Shown here piece by piece: positions 9,466 through 18,012 of a DNA stretch of 64,000 nucleotides. The notes under the pieces were generated by a model. The model was given only the letters and a program-made list of their open reading frames with translations. It ran no database searches and was not told the DNA's origin. The number at the start of each line of letters is the position of its first letter. The first letter of the stretch is position 1. The stretch comes from Indibacter alkaliphilus LW1 (GTDB lineage Bacteria > Bacteroidota > Bacteroidia > Cytophagales > Cyclobacteriaceae). Where the stretch lies: assembly GCF_000295935.2 (NCBI RefSeq), contig NZ_ALWO02000031.1:1113-65112 (forward strand), read 5' to 3'. Made by a program: the position numbers and the translations under genes.

Positions 9466-10761
9466 TTACTTGATTAACTTCAAAATGTCCTGACCAATAT
9501 CCCTTCTGAAATATAGGTCTTTCCAACATACTTTGGAAACTGTCTCGTAAGCATTGTCCAAAGCTTCCTGTACTCCCTTTCCTTTTCCTGTCACAGCTAA
9601 TACACGACCGCCGTTGGTGAGAACTTTGGAACCTTCCAGTTTGGTACCTGCATGAAAGATCAGACTTTTATCCCCTGTTTCAGCTTGCTCCAAACCTTCA
9701 ATTTGATCTCCTTTTTGATATGATTCAGGATATCCTCCAGCCACCAAAACCACTGTGGTTGTGGTATAGTCCTGTATTTCGATGGTGTAATTGCTGAGTG
9801 TTTGCTCACCCATATGGATCAGCATTTCCAGGAAATCACTTTTGATTCTTGGTAAAACTGCCTGAGTTTCAGGATCGCCCATTCTTACATTATATTCTAT
9901 CACATATGGTTCTCCCTGAATATTCATCAGTCCGATGAAAAGGAAGCCTATGTATTTAATCGCTTCTTCGTCTAACCCATTGATGGTTGGCTTGACCACT
10001 TTTTCTTCCACTTTGGCCAGAAACTCAAGATCAGCAAAGGGGACAGGGCTTACCGCACCCATTCCTCCTGTATTCAACCCCTCGTCGTTTTCCCCTATTC
10101 TTTTATAATCTTTTGCCTCCGGAAGAATCCTATAGCTTTTGCCATCGGTAGCCACAAATACGGAAAGCTCGATGCCATCCAAAAATTGTTCAATAACTAC
10201 TTTGGAAGATGCTTCTCCAAACTTACTGTCAAGTAACATTTCTTTCAGGGATGCTTCTGCTTCTTCCAAGGATTTACAAATCAGGACACCTTTGCCGGCA
10301 GCTAGGCCGTCAGCTTTCAAGACGATAGGAAGGCTTTGTGATTTTAAATATTCCAGACCTTCTTCTAGATTTTCTTTTGTGAATGTCATGGAACTTGCTG
10401 TTGGAACCCCATGTCTTTCCATGAATTTTTTGGAAAAATCTTTGGATCCCTCCAAGTGAGCACCTTTTTGACTCGGTCCTATTACCGGGATATGGCTTAC
10501 TTTGTCATTTAGCGCAAAGTAGTCCACTACACCTCTGACCAAAGGCTCTTCTGGCCCTACCACGATGAGGGCTATGTTTTTTTCCAGAGCGAAACTGCTC
10601 AGTTTTTTAAAATCATTGGGTGAAATATCTATGTTTTCAGCAATCTTGGCAGTGCCAGCGTTACCCGGTGCTACAAAAAGTTTAGAGCATTTTGGGCTGT
10701 TTACGATTTTCCAAGCGAAGGCGTGCTCGCGGCCTCCGCTGCCTAATAATAATATATTCAT
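9466..10761 (-). CDS. purD: Phosphoribosylamine--glycine ligase (GAR synthetase)
   Basis: ATP-dependent ligase joining phosphoribosylamine and glycine in the second step of de novo purine synthesis. The 431 residues are full length for PurD. Seen are the N-terminal GSGGREHAFAWK motif, the ATP-grasp core (KADGLAAGKGV, EFNVRMGDPETQ-type motif here as EYNVRMGDPETQ) and the C-terminal domain with GRVLAVTGKG. It is cytosolic and stands alone as a purine gene here, between recQ upstream and the ricT-like gene downstream, all on the minus strand. A 14-base gap from recQ suggests one transcript. Confidence 0.96.
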   Translation of the reverse strand: MNILLLGSGGREHAFAWKIVNSPKCSKLFVAPGNAGTAKIAENIDISPNDFKKLSSFALEKNIALIVVGPEEPLVRGVVDYFALNDKVSHIPVIGPSQKGAHLEGSKDFSKKFMERHGVPTASSMTFTKENLEEGLEYLKSQSLPIVLKADGLAAGKGVLICKSLEEAEASLKEMLLDSKFGEASSKVVIEQFLDGIELSVFVATDGKSYRILPEAKDYKRIGENDEGLNTGGMGAVSPVPFADLEFLAKVEEKVVKPTINGLDEEAIKYIGFLFIGLMNIQGEPYVIEYNVRMGDPETQAVLPRIKSDFLEMLIHMGEQTLSNYTIEIQDYTTTTVVLVAGGYPESYQKGDQIEGLEQAETGDKSLIFHAGTKLEGSKVLTNGGRVLAVTGKGKGVQEALDNAYETVSKVCWKDLYFRRDIGQDILKLIK

Positions 10762-10775
10762 GCAGTAATTTCAGT

Positions 10776-12956
10776 TTAATTGGCGTGGTCTGAGATAAAT
10801 TTGATTCTATAAACCCGGATCTCTTCTTCAGCGAAGTCTTCATCTTCCAATTCGCTCAGTGCCACTCTTATATTATCTGTATCAGCAGTCATAAAATACT
10901 CATGGAGTGTATCTTCCCTTTCTTCATCCATGATATTTTCGATGTAGTAATTGATATTCAACTTAGTGCCGCTATAAATTATTTGTTCAATTTCCTGAAG
11001 CAATTCTGCCATGGAAATGTTGAGATTATCAGCGATCTCATCTAAATTGATCTTTCTGTCTACTTGCTGAATAATTGAGATTTTTACTTTTGACCTGCTT
11101 CCGGCAGTCTTGACGACCACATCTGACGCAGTAATGATCTCGTTTTCCTCTACGTAATTTTCTATTAATTTCAGAAAAGGTGTTCCAAATTTAGTGACTT
11201 TTCCCATACCCACCCCGTTGATTTGGGCCAATTCTTCGCGGGAGGTAGGATACACAGTAGCCATTTCCTCCAGGGAAGGATCCTGAAAGATGACATAAGG
11301 CGGTAGGCCTTTGGCTTTTGCGACTTTTTTCCTTTCAGCTTTTAGCAGTTCGAAAAGTTTTTCATCATATGCCTTTCCTCCACCTGCAGGAACTTCATCC
11401 GGAGTTTCATTTTCTATCATTTCCTCAAAGTTATGGTCTTTGAAAATAAAAAATGAATAAGGAGATTTGAGGTATTCAAGTCCTTTGGCAGTGGTCTTGA
11501 TCACTCCATAGTTTTCGATGTCTTTTTCTAAAAAACCACCAATCATGGCTTGTCTGATGACAGTTTTCCAGGTCCTTTCATCTTCGTCTTTGCCTAAGCC
11601 AAAGACGGAGAGTTTATCATGCTTATAGCTTTTGATGTAATCATTGGATTCACCCCTTACCACATTGACAATATGGTCCATATTGAACCTGCTAGAAGTT
11701 TCTTTGACTGCGCCAATGACAGCAGTAAGGTGTTCGATCCCATCAAATTTCTCTTTGGGCTTTTTACAATTATCACAATGGCCGCAATCGTCTTCCAGCA
11801 TTTCACCAAAATAGTGCAGTAGAAATTTCCTTCTGCAAATAGAGCTTTCAGCGTAAGCTGCCATTTCCTGTAGTAGAATTTTGGCGTTTTCCCTTTCTGT
11901 TACTGGCTTGTCTTTGTTGAATTTCTCAAGTTTGACAATGTCATCATATTTGTAAAACATCAAGCAATGACCTTCCAGGCCATCACGCCCTGCACGTCCG
12001 GTTTCCTGATAATAACCCTCAAGGGATTTGGGTACATCATAATGTATCACATAGCGTACATCCGGCTTATCTATTCCCATTCCAAAAGCAATGGTAGCCA
12101 CGATGACGTCAACTTCTTCATTTAGAAAGTCATCCTGGTTTTTCACCCTCACATTTTGCTCTAGTCCTGCATGATAAGGTGCGGCTTTGATGCCATTGAC
12201 TTTTAGTAGGTTGGCAATCTCTTCTACCTTTTTTCTACTCAGGCAATAAATGATTCCAGACTTTCCTTTTTGGGATTTGATGTATTTGATAATCTGTTTT
12301 TTCGTCTCATTTTTCACCTTTGGTCTTACCTCGTAATAGAGATTGGTCCGGTTAAAAGAAGACTTGAAAAGATCTGCTTCCTCCATTTGAAGGTTACGTT
12401 GTATATCTTGCTGTACCTTGGGTGTGGCGGTAGCGGTTAGGGCAACGATTGGCAGATTTGAGCCGATTTGGGCTATGATGGTTTTGATTTTTCTGTATTC
12501 AGGCCTGAAATCATGCCCCCATTCAGAAATACAATGGGCTTCATCGATAGCCACAAAACTCAATTTGGCATCTTTTAAGAAAAGCACATTTTCTTCTTTG
12601 GTCAGAGATTCAGGTGCTACATAGAGCAACTTCGTCTTTCCCGAAAGCACTTCTTTCTTGACCTTGTTTGTTTCGGTCTTATTCAGCGTTGAATTGAGGA
12701 AATGGGCATTGATTCCAAAGGCGTTGAGTTGGTCCACCTGATTTTTCATCAGGGCAATAAGAGGTGAAATGACTATTGCTGTACCATCCTGTATGACTGC
12801 GGGGAGTTGGTAGCAAAGTGATTTACCAGCTCCTGTTGGCATGATAACGAAAGTATTATTGCCTCTTAGAACATTGTCTACAATTGGCTCTTGGTTGCCT
12901 CTAAACTGGCTAAAGCCGAATATTCTTTTAAGGTTTTCTTTGACGGTTTGATCCAC
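10776..12956 (-). CDS. recQ: ATP-dependent DNA helicase RecQ
   Basis: A 726-residue 3'-5' DNA helicase of the RecQ family, acting in recombination repair and stalled-fork processing. Seen are Walker A PTGAGKS (41-46), the DEAH box (138-141), the RecQ aromatic-rich loop just after it (CISEWGHDF), motif VI QETGRAGRDG, a zinc-binding region with Cys residues near 375-400 (CGHCDNC), a winged-helix region, and an HRDC-like domain (about 540-610). The last ~100 residues after HRDC are acidic and are longer than in E. coli RecQ (about 610 aa); such C-terminal extensions are known in Bacteroidota. The upstream 386 bp contains its promoter and that of the divergent GMP gene. Confidence 0.95.
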   Translation of the reverse strand: MDQTVKENLKRIFGFSQFRGNQEPIVDNVLRGNNTFVIMPTGAGKSLCYQLPAVIQDGTAIVISPLIALMKNQVDQLNAFGINAHFLNSTLNKTETNKVKKEVLSGKTKLLYVAPESLTKEENVLFLKDAKLSFVAIDEAHCISEWGHDFRPEYRKIKTIIAQIGSNLPIVALTATATPKVQQDIQRNLQMEEADLFKSSFNRTNLYYEVRPKVKNETKKQIIKYIKSQKGKSGIIYCLSRKKVEEIANLLKVNGIKAAPYHAGLEQNVRVKNQDDFLNEEVDVIVATIAFGMGIDKPDVRYVIHYDVPKSLEGYYQETGRAGRDGLEGHCLMFYKYDDIVKLEKFNKDKPVTERENAKILLQEMAAYAESSICRRKFLLHYFGEMLEDDCGHCDNCKKPKEKFDGIEHLTAVIGAVKETSSRFNMDHIVNVVRGESNDYIKSYKHDKLSVFGLGKDEDERTWKTVIRQAMIGGFLEKDIENYGVIKTTAKGLEYLKSPYSFFIFKDHNFEEMIENETPDEVPAGGGKAYDEKLFELLKAERKKVAKAKGLPPYVIFQDPSLEEMATVYPTSREELAQINGVGMGKVTKFGTPFLKLIENYVEENEIITASDVVVKTAGSRSKVKISIIQQVDRKINLDEIADNLNISMAELLQEIEQIIYSGTKLNINYYIENIMDEEREDTLHEYFMTADTDNIRVALSELEDEDFAEEEIRVYRIKFISDHAN

Positions 12957-13342
12957 AATAAAATGATGTTTAATGTTCCACCTTGGCGGTATTCATTAAA
13001 GTATAAAGGAATTCTTTTTTACCTTTGATACAAATCTAATGATTACCAACGGCAATTTTGAAGTTAACAAAAAATATTAAAAGTGTAGCTATAAATCCTT
13101 TCCAATAAGTATTCAAAGTTAAGTATCTAAAAGGATTTTGATGAAATTACATTATTGCCAACTTTCATACAGAAAAATGTTCACTTCCGATATACTGATT
13201 ATCATTCCAAAATCAGCTCAGGTTAACTTTCAAAGGGCTGCTTTTTCGGAATTACATGACTGGTTTACGTGAAGTTTAAATTTATCATTGCTTTTGTGCA
13301 TATTCAAAAAGAATTACGGTAGTTTAAGAAGGATTCCATCAA
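12957..13342. other. Divergent intergenic region between recQ and the GDP-mannose pyrophosphorylase gene
   Basis: 386 AT-rich bases between two diverging genes. It must hold both promoters. I see no strong hairpin, repeat or open frame with coding character. Confidence 0.5.
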
Positions 13343-14416
13343 ATGCAAGAAAAGACATACATAGTAATCATGGCCGGGGGAATTGGCTCCCGTTTTTGGC
13401 CTTATAGTAGAAATAGCAAACCCAAACAGTTTTTGGATGTGCTGGGAACTGGAAGAACACTCCTTCAAATGACTTATGACAGGTTTTCTAAAATAGCCCC
13501 TGACAGTTTTTTTTATGTAGTGACCAATAAAAATTATCTTGATCTGGTCAAAGATCAGCTTCCGGGAATTCCCGAAAACCAGATCTTGACAGAACCTCTA
13601 AGAAGAAATACAGCTACCTGTGTAGCGTATGCTACTTACAAAATCTCTAAAAATGACCCTGATGCAAAGGTCATTGTAACTCCGTCTGATCATTTGATTG
13701 TTCAGGAAGAAAAATTCCATGAAAAAATAAAGTTGGCTTTGATGGGTTGTGAAAAGAACGACAGGCTGATTACTATTGGTATTAGGCCAAATCGTCCGGA
13801 AACTGGTTACGGCTATATCCAATATTATTCCGAGCCGGGCAATCATGTCAAAAAGGTCAAGACATTTACCGAAAAACCAAGCCTGAAGTTGGCCAAGACC
13901 TTTCTTGAAAGCGGTGACTTCGTATGGAACTCAGGGATGTTTGTATGGAAAGCAAAAAGTGCCATCAATGCATTTGAAAAATACATGTCAGAAGTAGCAG
14001 AAGTCTTTGAAGAAGGCTTGGCTTACTACAATACGGATGAGGAAGAATCTTTTATCAAGAAAGCATATTCACTGGTGAAGAACAATTCAATAGACTACGG
14101 AATCATGGAGAAGTCAGATGAAGTTTATGTTGTATTGGGAGATTTTGGTTGGTCAGATCTGGGCTCTTGGTTGAGCCTTCATGAAAACAGCAAGAAAGAT
14201 AAAGCCAATAATGTGGTGGAGGCAAACGCAATTCTTTACGACACTCAAAACAGTTTTGTTAAAGTGGATTCCAAAAAACTGGTGGTCATTCAGGGTTTGG
14301 ATAATTATCTCGTAAATGAAAGTGATAATGTGCTGTTAATCTGCAAGCTGGATGCTGAAAAACAATTTAGGACTTTTGTCAATGATGCTAAAAATAAAGG
14401 AGAGGATTTTGTGTGA
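13343..14416 (+). CDS. Mannose-1-phosphate guanylyltransferase
   Basis: Makes GDP-mannose from mannose-1-phosphate and GTP, a precursor for surface polysaccharide and protein glycosylation. 357 residues with the nucleotidyltransferase signature GGIGSRFWPYSR followed by KPKQFL, then TPSDHLI and the FVWNSGMFVWK motif of the GMP family. It has only the pyrophosphorylase part with a short C-terminal extension and lacks the isomerase domain of bifunctional ManC. No other sugar-nucleotide gene adjoins it. The next gene begins at its stop codon (TGATG), so expression is coupled to the MazG-like gene. Confidence 0.93.
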   Translation: MQEKTYIVIMAGGIGSRFWPYSRNSKPKQFLDVLGTGRTLLQMTYDRFSKIAPDSFFYVVTNKNYLDLVKDQLPGIPENQILTEPLRRNTATCVAYATYKISKNDPDAKVIVTPSDHLIVQEEKFHEKIKLALMGCEKNDRLITIGIRPNRPETGYGYIQYYSEPGNHVKKVKTFTEKPSLKLAKTFLESGDFVWNSGMFVWKAKSAINAFEKYMSEVAEVFEEGLAYYNTDEEESFIKKAYSLVKNNSIDYGIMEKSDEVYVVLGDFGWSDLGSWLSLHENSKKDKANNVVEANAILYDTQNSFVKVDSKKLVVIQGLDNYLVNESDNVLLICKLDAEKQFRTFVNDAKNKGEDFV

Positions 14417-14757
14417 TGGATAAAAAGGATATAACGATCTCAGAAGCTCAAAAAATGGTTGATGAATGGATACAGACTGTAGGGGTCCGATATTTTAATG
14501 AATTGACCAATACAGCCATTCTTATGGAAGAGGTAGGGGAGTTGGCGAGGATCATGGCAAGAAAATACGGTGAGCAATCTTACAAGGATTCAGACAAAGG
14601 GAGTGATCTTGGAGATGAGATGGCAGATGTACTTTGGGTCTTGATTTGCCTGGCAAACCAAACAGGGATAGACCTGACTGATGCTTTGAAAAAGAATTTT
14701 GACAAAAAAAATATCAGGGATAAGCATAGACATCAAGAAAACAATAAGCTGAAGTAG
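14416..14757 (+). CDS. MazG-like nucleotide pyrophosphohydrolase
   Basis: A 113-residue all-alpha NTP pyrophosphohydrolase. The metal-binding pattern EEVGELAR followed about 30 residues later by DLGDEMADVLW is the MazG/dUTPase-like signature. Proteins of this small type remove non-canonical nucleotides or lower dNTP/ppGpp pools, but the substrate cannot be assigned. The ATG used here overlaps the previous stop by one base (TGATG). A GTG three bases earlier is in frame and would add one residue. Translational coupling to the mannose guanylyltransferase is clear, while a metabolic link is not. Confidence 0.9.
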   Translation: MDKKDITISEAQKMVDEWIQTVGVRYFNELTNTAILMEEVGELARIMARKYGEQSYKDSDKGSDLGDEMADVLWVLICLANQTGIDLTDALKKNFDKKNIRDKHRHQENNKLK

Positions 14758-14797
14758 GCGTTTTTTATTGTATCAAAAGTTTACAATTTGAGAAATT

Positions 14798-15344
14798 ATG
14801 GTTTGCAATTTAAGAAAACTGGTTTTTTTGTTCATGGTATTTTTAGTGGTAGTTGGATGTCAAGATGACAGAGAAGATCCGCCCAGATTTTTTTTACGGC
14901 AATTACAATCTTCAGGCTATTTCAATGAACCAAATGTTGGATATCAATGATGACGGTGACTCTAACCTGGATTTCCTGGGTCAATTAGAAAGCCTGGGCA
15001 GTGAACAAAACAATAGGATGACTTTTCTGGAAGGAGAAAATGATGAAATGTTTTTTAATTTTTATTATCCCAATGTTTTGACTGAGCAGAATGGAGTACC
15101 GATCATCAGGTTTGTTACTGAAAGTGTTTCTCTGTTCGTAGACTTCAATGAAAATACAAATCAATTTGACATTAGTGAACAAAATCCTCCTAATATAGAG
15201 GTAGGAGAAATAATTTCTTTGGACTTGATCGATCAATTGACATTAGAAGTCATTATCAATAAAAATCTTTATGACTTTCAGGAAAATGAGTGGAAGGCGG
15301 TAACAGTAAATTACCAATTTGTGAGAGGGCTAATCAGTACATGA
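14798..15344 (+). CDS. Putative lipoprotein split by a T8 run (frameshifted)
   Basis: An ATG at 14798 begins a lipoprotein signal peptide ending VVVGC (Cys21), followed by [10 protein letters not shown]. At a run of eight T (14888-14895) this frame goes wrong and stops soon after. The +1 frame carries the rest of a coherent protein ([12 protein letters not shown]... to residue VRGLIST), which by itself could begin only at an ATG inside the signal-peptide region (14853) and would lack export signals. Reading seven T instead of eight joins the two cleanly into about 180 residues. This may be slip-strand phase variation, a real mutation or an assembly error. The mature domain is not recognised. 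Its stop overlaps the start of the DUF2256 gene. Confidence 0.7.
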
Positions 15345-15490
15345 AAAAATCAAATTTACCCACTAAGTTATGCCCGGTCTGCAACAGACCTTTTACATGG
15401 AGAAAGAAGTGGGAAAAGAATTGGGAAATGGTAAAATATTGTTCTAAGAAATGTGCAGGTAATAAGAATAACAAAAAAGGGTTGGCTTAA
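15341..15490 (+). CDS. DUF2256 domain-containing small zinc-ribbon-like protein
   Basis: A 49-residue basic protein with two CxxC-type pairs, CPVC (11-14) and CSKKC (34-38), and the conserved core [10 protein letters not shown]. This is the DUF2256 pattern, a small probable metal-binding protein of unknown role. The ATG at 15341 overlaps the previous stop as ATGA. A longer in-frame start inside the lipoprotein gene exists but adds residues that do not belong to the family. The gene ends within the left part of the terminator hairpin. Confidence 0.88.
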   Translation: MKKSNLPTKLCPVCNRPFTWRKKWEKNWEMVKYCSKKCAGNKNNKKGLA

Positions 15491-15508
15491 GCGCCAACCC
15501 TTTTTTTT
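15473..15508. terminator. Bidirectional rho-independent terminator
   Basis: A6, then GGGTTGGC (15479-15486), loop TTAAGC, GCCAACCC (15493-15500), then T8. With A-run and T-run on the two sides it can stop transcription from both the DUF2256 gene and the convergent metalloprotease gene. The left side overlaps the last codons of the DUF2256 gene. Confidence 0.9.
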
Positions 15509-15509
15509 G

Positions 15510-17948
15510 TCAAAACTCAAAATCACAGGACATTTCATCTGAACCTATCGGTGCTCCGTCCGGAACGGAAATAGTAGCAGGAGTTGATAATTCTTCAGGA
15601 AGACTTAAGAATGTCTCAATTTTTGAAGCTAAGTAAACTCCATGATTGGCAGCAGAAGTGTTTTTGTTTTTGGCATTTTCTGATTTCATGTTTTTGATAC
15701 TTGCCAGTTTTGCCCGGGTATCTGCTTTTACAATTGAGTTTGCGGCGGGGTCTTTAGCTAGCTTGATCATGTGATCTATAAGTTTGTTTTCACGCATCAG
15801 TATGACCTGTCCCTCATAAGTGTTTGGAATATCATTAAGGATAAGTTTACTGGAAAGGTTATTCAGATAACTGTTGAAAGAAGGAAGGCTATTGTCAAAA
15901 GCCGCCTGCTGTGCCAGCCTGTTGGCTCTACCTGCCTCCAGCATGAATCCCAATGCCATATCTACCACATTTTCTGCTGGAGCTAAAGGGTCAAAATTCA
16001 AACCTACTCGGGACGGGAAGGTTTCCCTATTTCTGGAGTACCCCATAGGTCTTGGCGGAATGATATCTACAATTGAAGTGGGTAAGATAAGGTTCTCAGG
16101 AGCAATAGCTTTCAATAAAGCTTCAAGGGCTTCACTTTGCGTTTTGGCATCCAGTCTGGATTGAGTTCTCTGGTTGTCCCCTTTTACTTTGTAAGTGTAA
16201 TCAAGCCCTCCGATAAGTTTGGAAGTAGCTTCAATCTGGTAGCGGTGCATGAGGTAAAGAGGTACCAAGACTTCCTCCATCAAGGCTTCTGGCTGTCCGT
16301 TTTCAATAGCATTTCTTCCAAAAGTTTCGAGGCGCTTTTTCCGGATTTCCATCATCCTGAGTAATTCTTCAGGTGCGGAATCTCCATTGGCCCAAAGGTG
16401 CGCTTTGGGATGGCTACCGCTTGGATGTCGTGCATCTACATCGGAAATAAAAGTGTGGCCTGCAGCATAGGTGTCTTCCAAGATTTGGCTCAAAAATTCT
16501 TTCTCATTTTTATTTTCAGGGACTGTTGCATAACCATACTTGATAGCCCATTTGTCCCATTCTCCGATCTTGTCATCATAAGCTTTGGAGAAGTCCAGGG
16601 TACCAGAATTGTCCATGGTGATAAATGGGTAGGGGTAATCCATGACAGAAGCTCTATTGGTAGGGGCAGAAGCGTAGGCATGTGCCAGTCCTATTGTGTG
16701 TCCGATTTCATGAGCTGATAGTTGTCTTAATCTAGCCAAAGCCATTTCCAACATTTTTGGATCAGCCGGTTTGCCATCTTCAAATGGCTGCAAAAGACCT
16801 TGAGCAATCAAATAATCCTGTCTTACTCTCAAAGAACCTAATGAAACATGTCCTTTAATGATTTCTCCGGTACGTGGATCTCTCACTGAAGAACCATAAG
16901 ACCATCCTCTTGTTGACCTGTGAACCCACTGGATGACATTGTATCTGACATCCATCATATCTGCCCCCTCAGGCATCAATTCTACCCGGTAGGCATTTTT
17001 AAATCCAGCAGCTTCAAAAGCTTCAGCCCACCAGTTTCCCCCTTCGAGCAAAGCAGACCTTACAGGTTCTGGTGTTCCTCTGTCCAGGTAATACACAATG
17101 GGTTTGATAGGTTCTGATATTTCAGCATTTGGATCTTTTTTTTCCAATCTATGTCTGGAGATATATTTTTTGACAATAGGCTCACCAATGGATGTTGTGA
17201 AATCCATATAAGAAATATGGAAATATCCTGCTCTTGGGTCAAATTCCCTAGGTTGATATCCATCATCAGGCAATTCAATAAATGAATGCCTTTGTCTGAC
17301 AGTCACAGCTTCTGGTGAAGGAGTTACAGACCTGATGTAATTTCCGGCTGGGGTTCCCGTTAATGTCACGATGGCCTCTACTTCAGAATTTTTAGGAAAA
17401 TTTTTTGTCATGGGATAATGGATAGCACTTCTCGATGCATCAGGCTTGTAGCTGCCTTGCTTGGCATTGCCCAGTTTTTCCCCAACCATGTGGGCATCTT
17501 GAGTGTAAAAGGATGTAGCGTCTATAAGGTATTCACCATCTTTTGCATCTGTAATTTCAAAACCCCAGATAACAGATTCCGCAAATGCATCCTGCACTGA
17601 CTTGGCTTCATCTGGATTGTCCGTGTAGGAAGCCCTGAAGTCATAGTTTTTATGGACCAATAAAATTTTGTTTCCTGCTTTTCTGAATTCAACTACTCGT
17701 GTTCTTCCCAATTGGCCTTTATCCAATCCAAGGTCATTGGACCCAACCCCTGCGGGAAGGGAATTGACATATAAGAATTCATAATCCAGTTTGTCTACTT
17801 CAAGGTAGATTTTCCCTTTATCCTCATCAGTATAGAATGTGAAAAATCCATCTTTTTTCTCCATTTTGCTCCGATCAGGACTTTGTGAGAACGATGAAAT
17901 GGAAGTAAGTAAAAAGAGCGTGATAATAAGTGTAAATGTTTTTTTCAT
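15510..17948 (-). CDS. Secreted zinc-dependent metalloprotease (DUF5117/DUF4953 type)
   Basis: 812 residues from the ATG giving MKKTFTLIITLFLL, a cleavable signal peptide ending near SFSQS; an upstream in-frame start would put 12 extra residues before it. The mature protein is the zinc metalloprotease type found widely in Bacteroidota, with DUF5118/DUF5117-like N-terminal regions and the metzincin-style motif HEIGHTIGLAH from about residue 413 (two zinc His, catalytic Glu, third His), followed by a Met-turn candidate ASVMDYP. The remaining C-terminal half corresponds to the DUF4953 part. Expected location is the periplasm or outside the cell. Substrates are unknown. It shares a terminator with the genes on the opposite strand. 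Confidence 0.9.
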   Translation of the reverse strand: MKKTFTLIITLFLLTSISSFSQSPDRSKMEKKDGFFTFYTDEDKGKIYLEVDKLDYEFLYVNSLPAGVGSNDLGLDKGQLGRTRVVEFRKAGNKILLVHKNYDFRASYTDNPDEAKSVQDAFAESVIWGFEITDAKDGEYLIDATSFYTQDAHMVGEKLGNAKQGSYKPDASRSAIHYPMTKNFPKNSEVEAIVTLTGTPAGNYIRSVTPSPEAVTVRQRHSFIELPDDGYQPREFDPRAGYFHISYMDFTTSIGEPIVKKYISRHRLEKKDPNAEISEPIKPIVYYLDRGTPEPVRSALLEGGNWWAEAFEAAGFKNAYRVELMPEGADMMDVRYNVIQWVHRSTRGWSYGSSVRDPRTGEIIKGHVSLGSLRVRQDYLIAQGLLQPFEDGKPADPKMLEMALARLRQLSAHEIGHTIGLAHAYASAPTNRASVMDYPYPFITMDNSGTLDFSKAYDDKIGEWDKWAIKYGYATVPENKNEKEFLSQILEDTYAAGHTFISDVDARHPSGSHPKAHLWANGDSAPEELLRMMEIRKKRLETFGRNAIENGQPEALMEEVLVPLYLMHRYQIEATSKLIGGLDYTYKVKGDNQRTQSRLDAKTQSEALEALLKAIAPENLILPTSIVDIIPPRPMGYSRNRETFPSRVGLNFDPLAPAENVVDMALGFMLEAGRANRLAQQAAFDNSLPSFNSYLNNLSSKLILNDIPNTYEGQVILMRENKLIDHMIKLAKDPAANSIVKADTRAKLASIKNMKSENAKNKNTSAANHGVYLASKIETFLSLPEELSTPATISVPDGAPIGSDEMSCDFEF

Positions 17949-18012
17949 GGTATAGCGGTTTGATTCCCAATTTATCAAAAACATCCAACTGTGGTGTTAC
18001 CGATTAAAGAAA

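Noticed and set aside
12957-13342. Search for tRNA or small RNA in the recQ-GMP gap
   Set aside because: No cloverleaf or strong stem could be read; composition is uniformly AT-rich.
17941-17984. Longer start for the metalloprotease giving 12 extra residues
   Set aside because: The signal peptide begins at the internal ATG (17948), so the longer start is unlikely.
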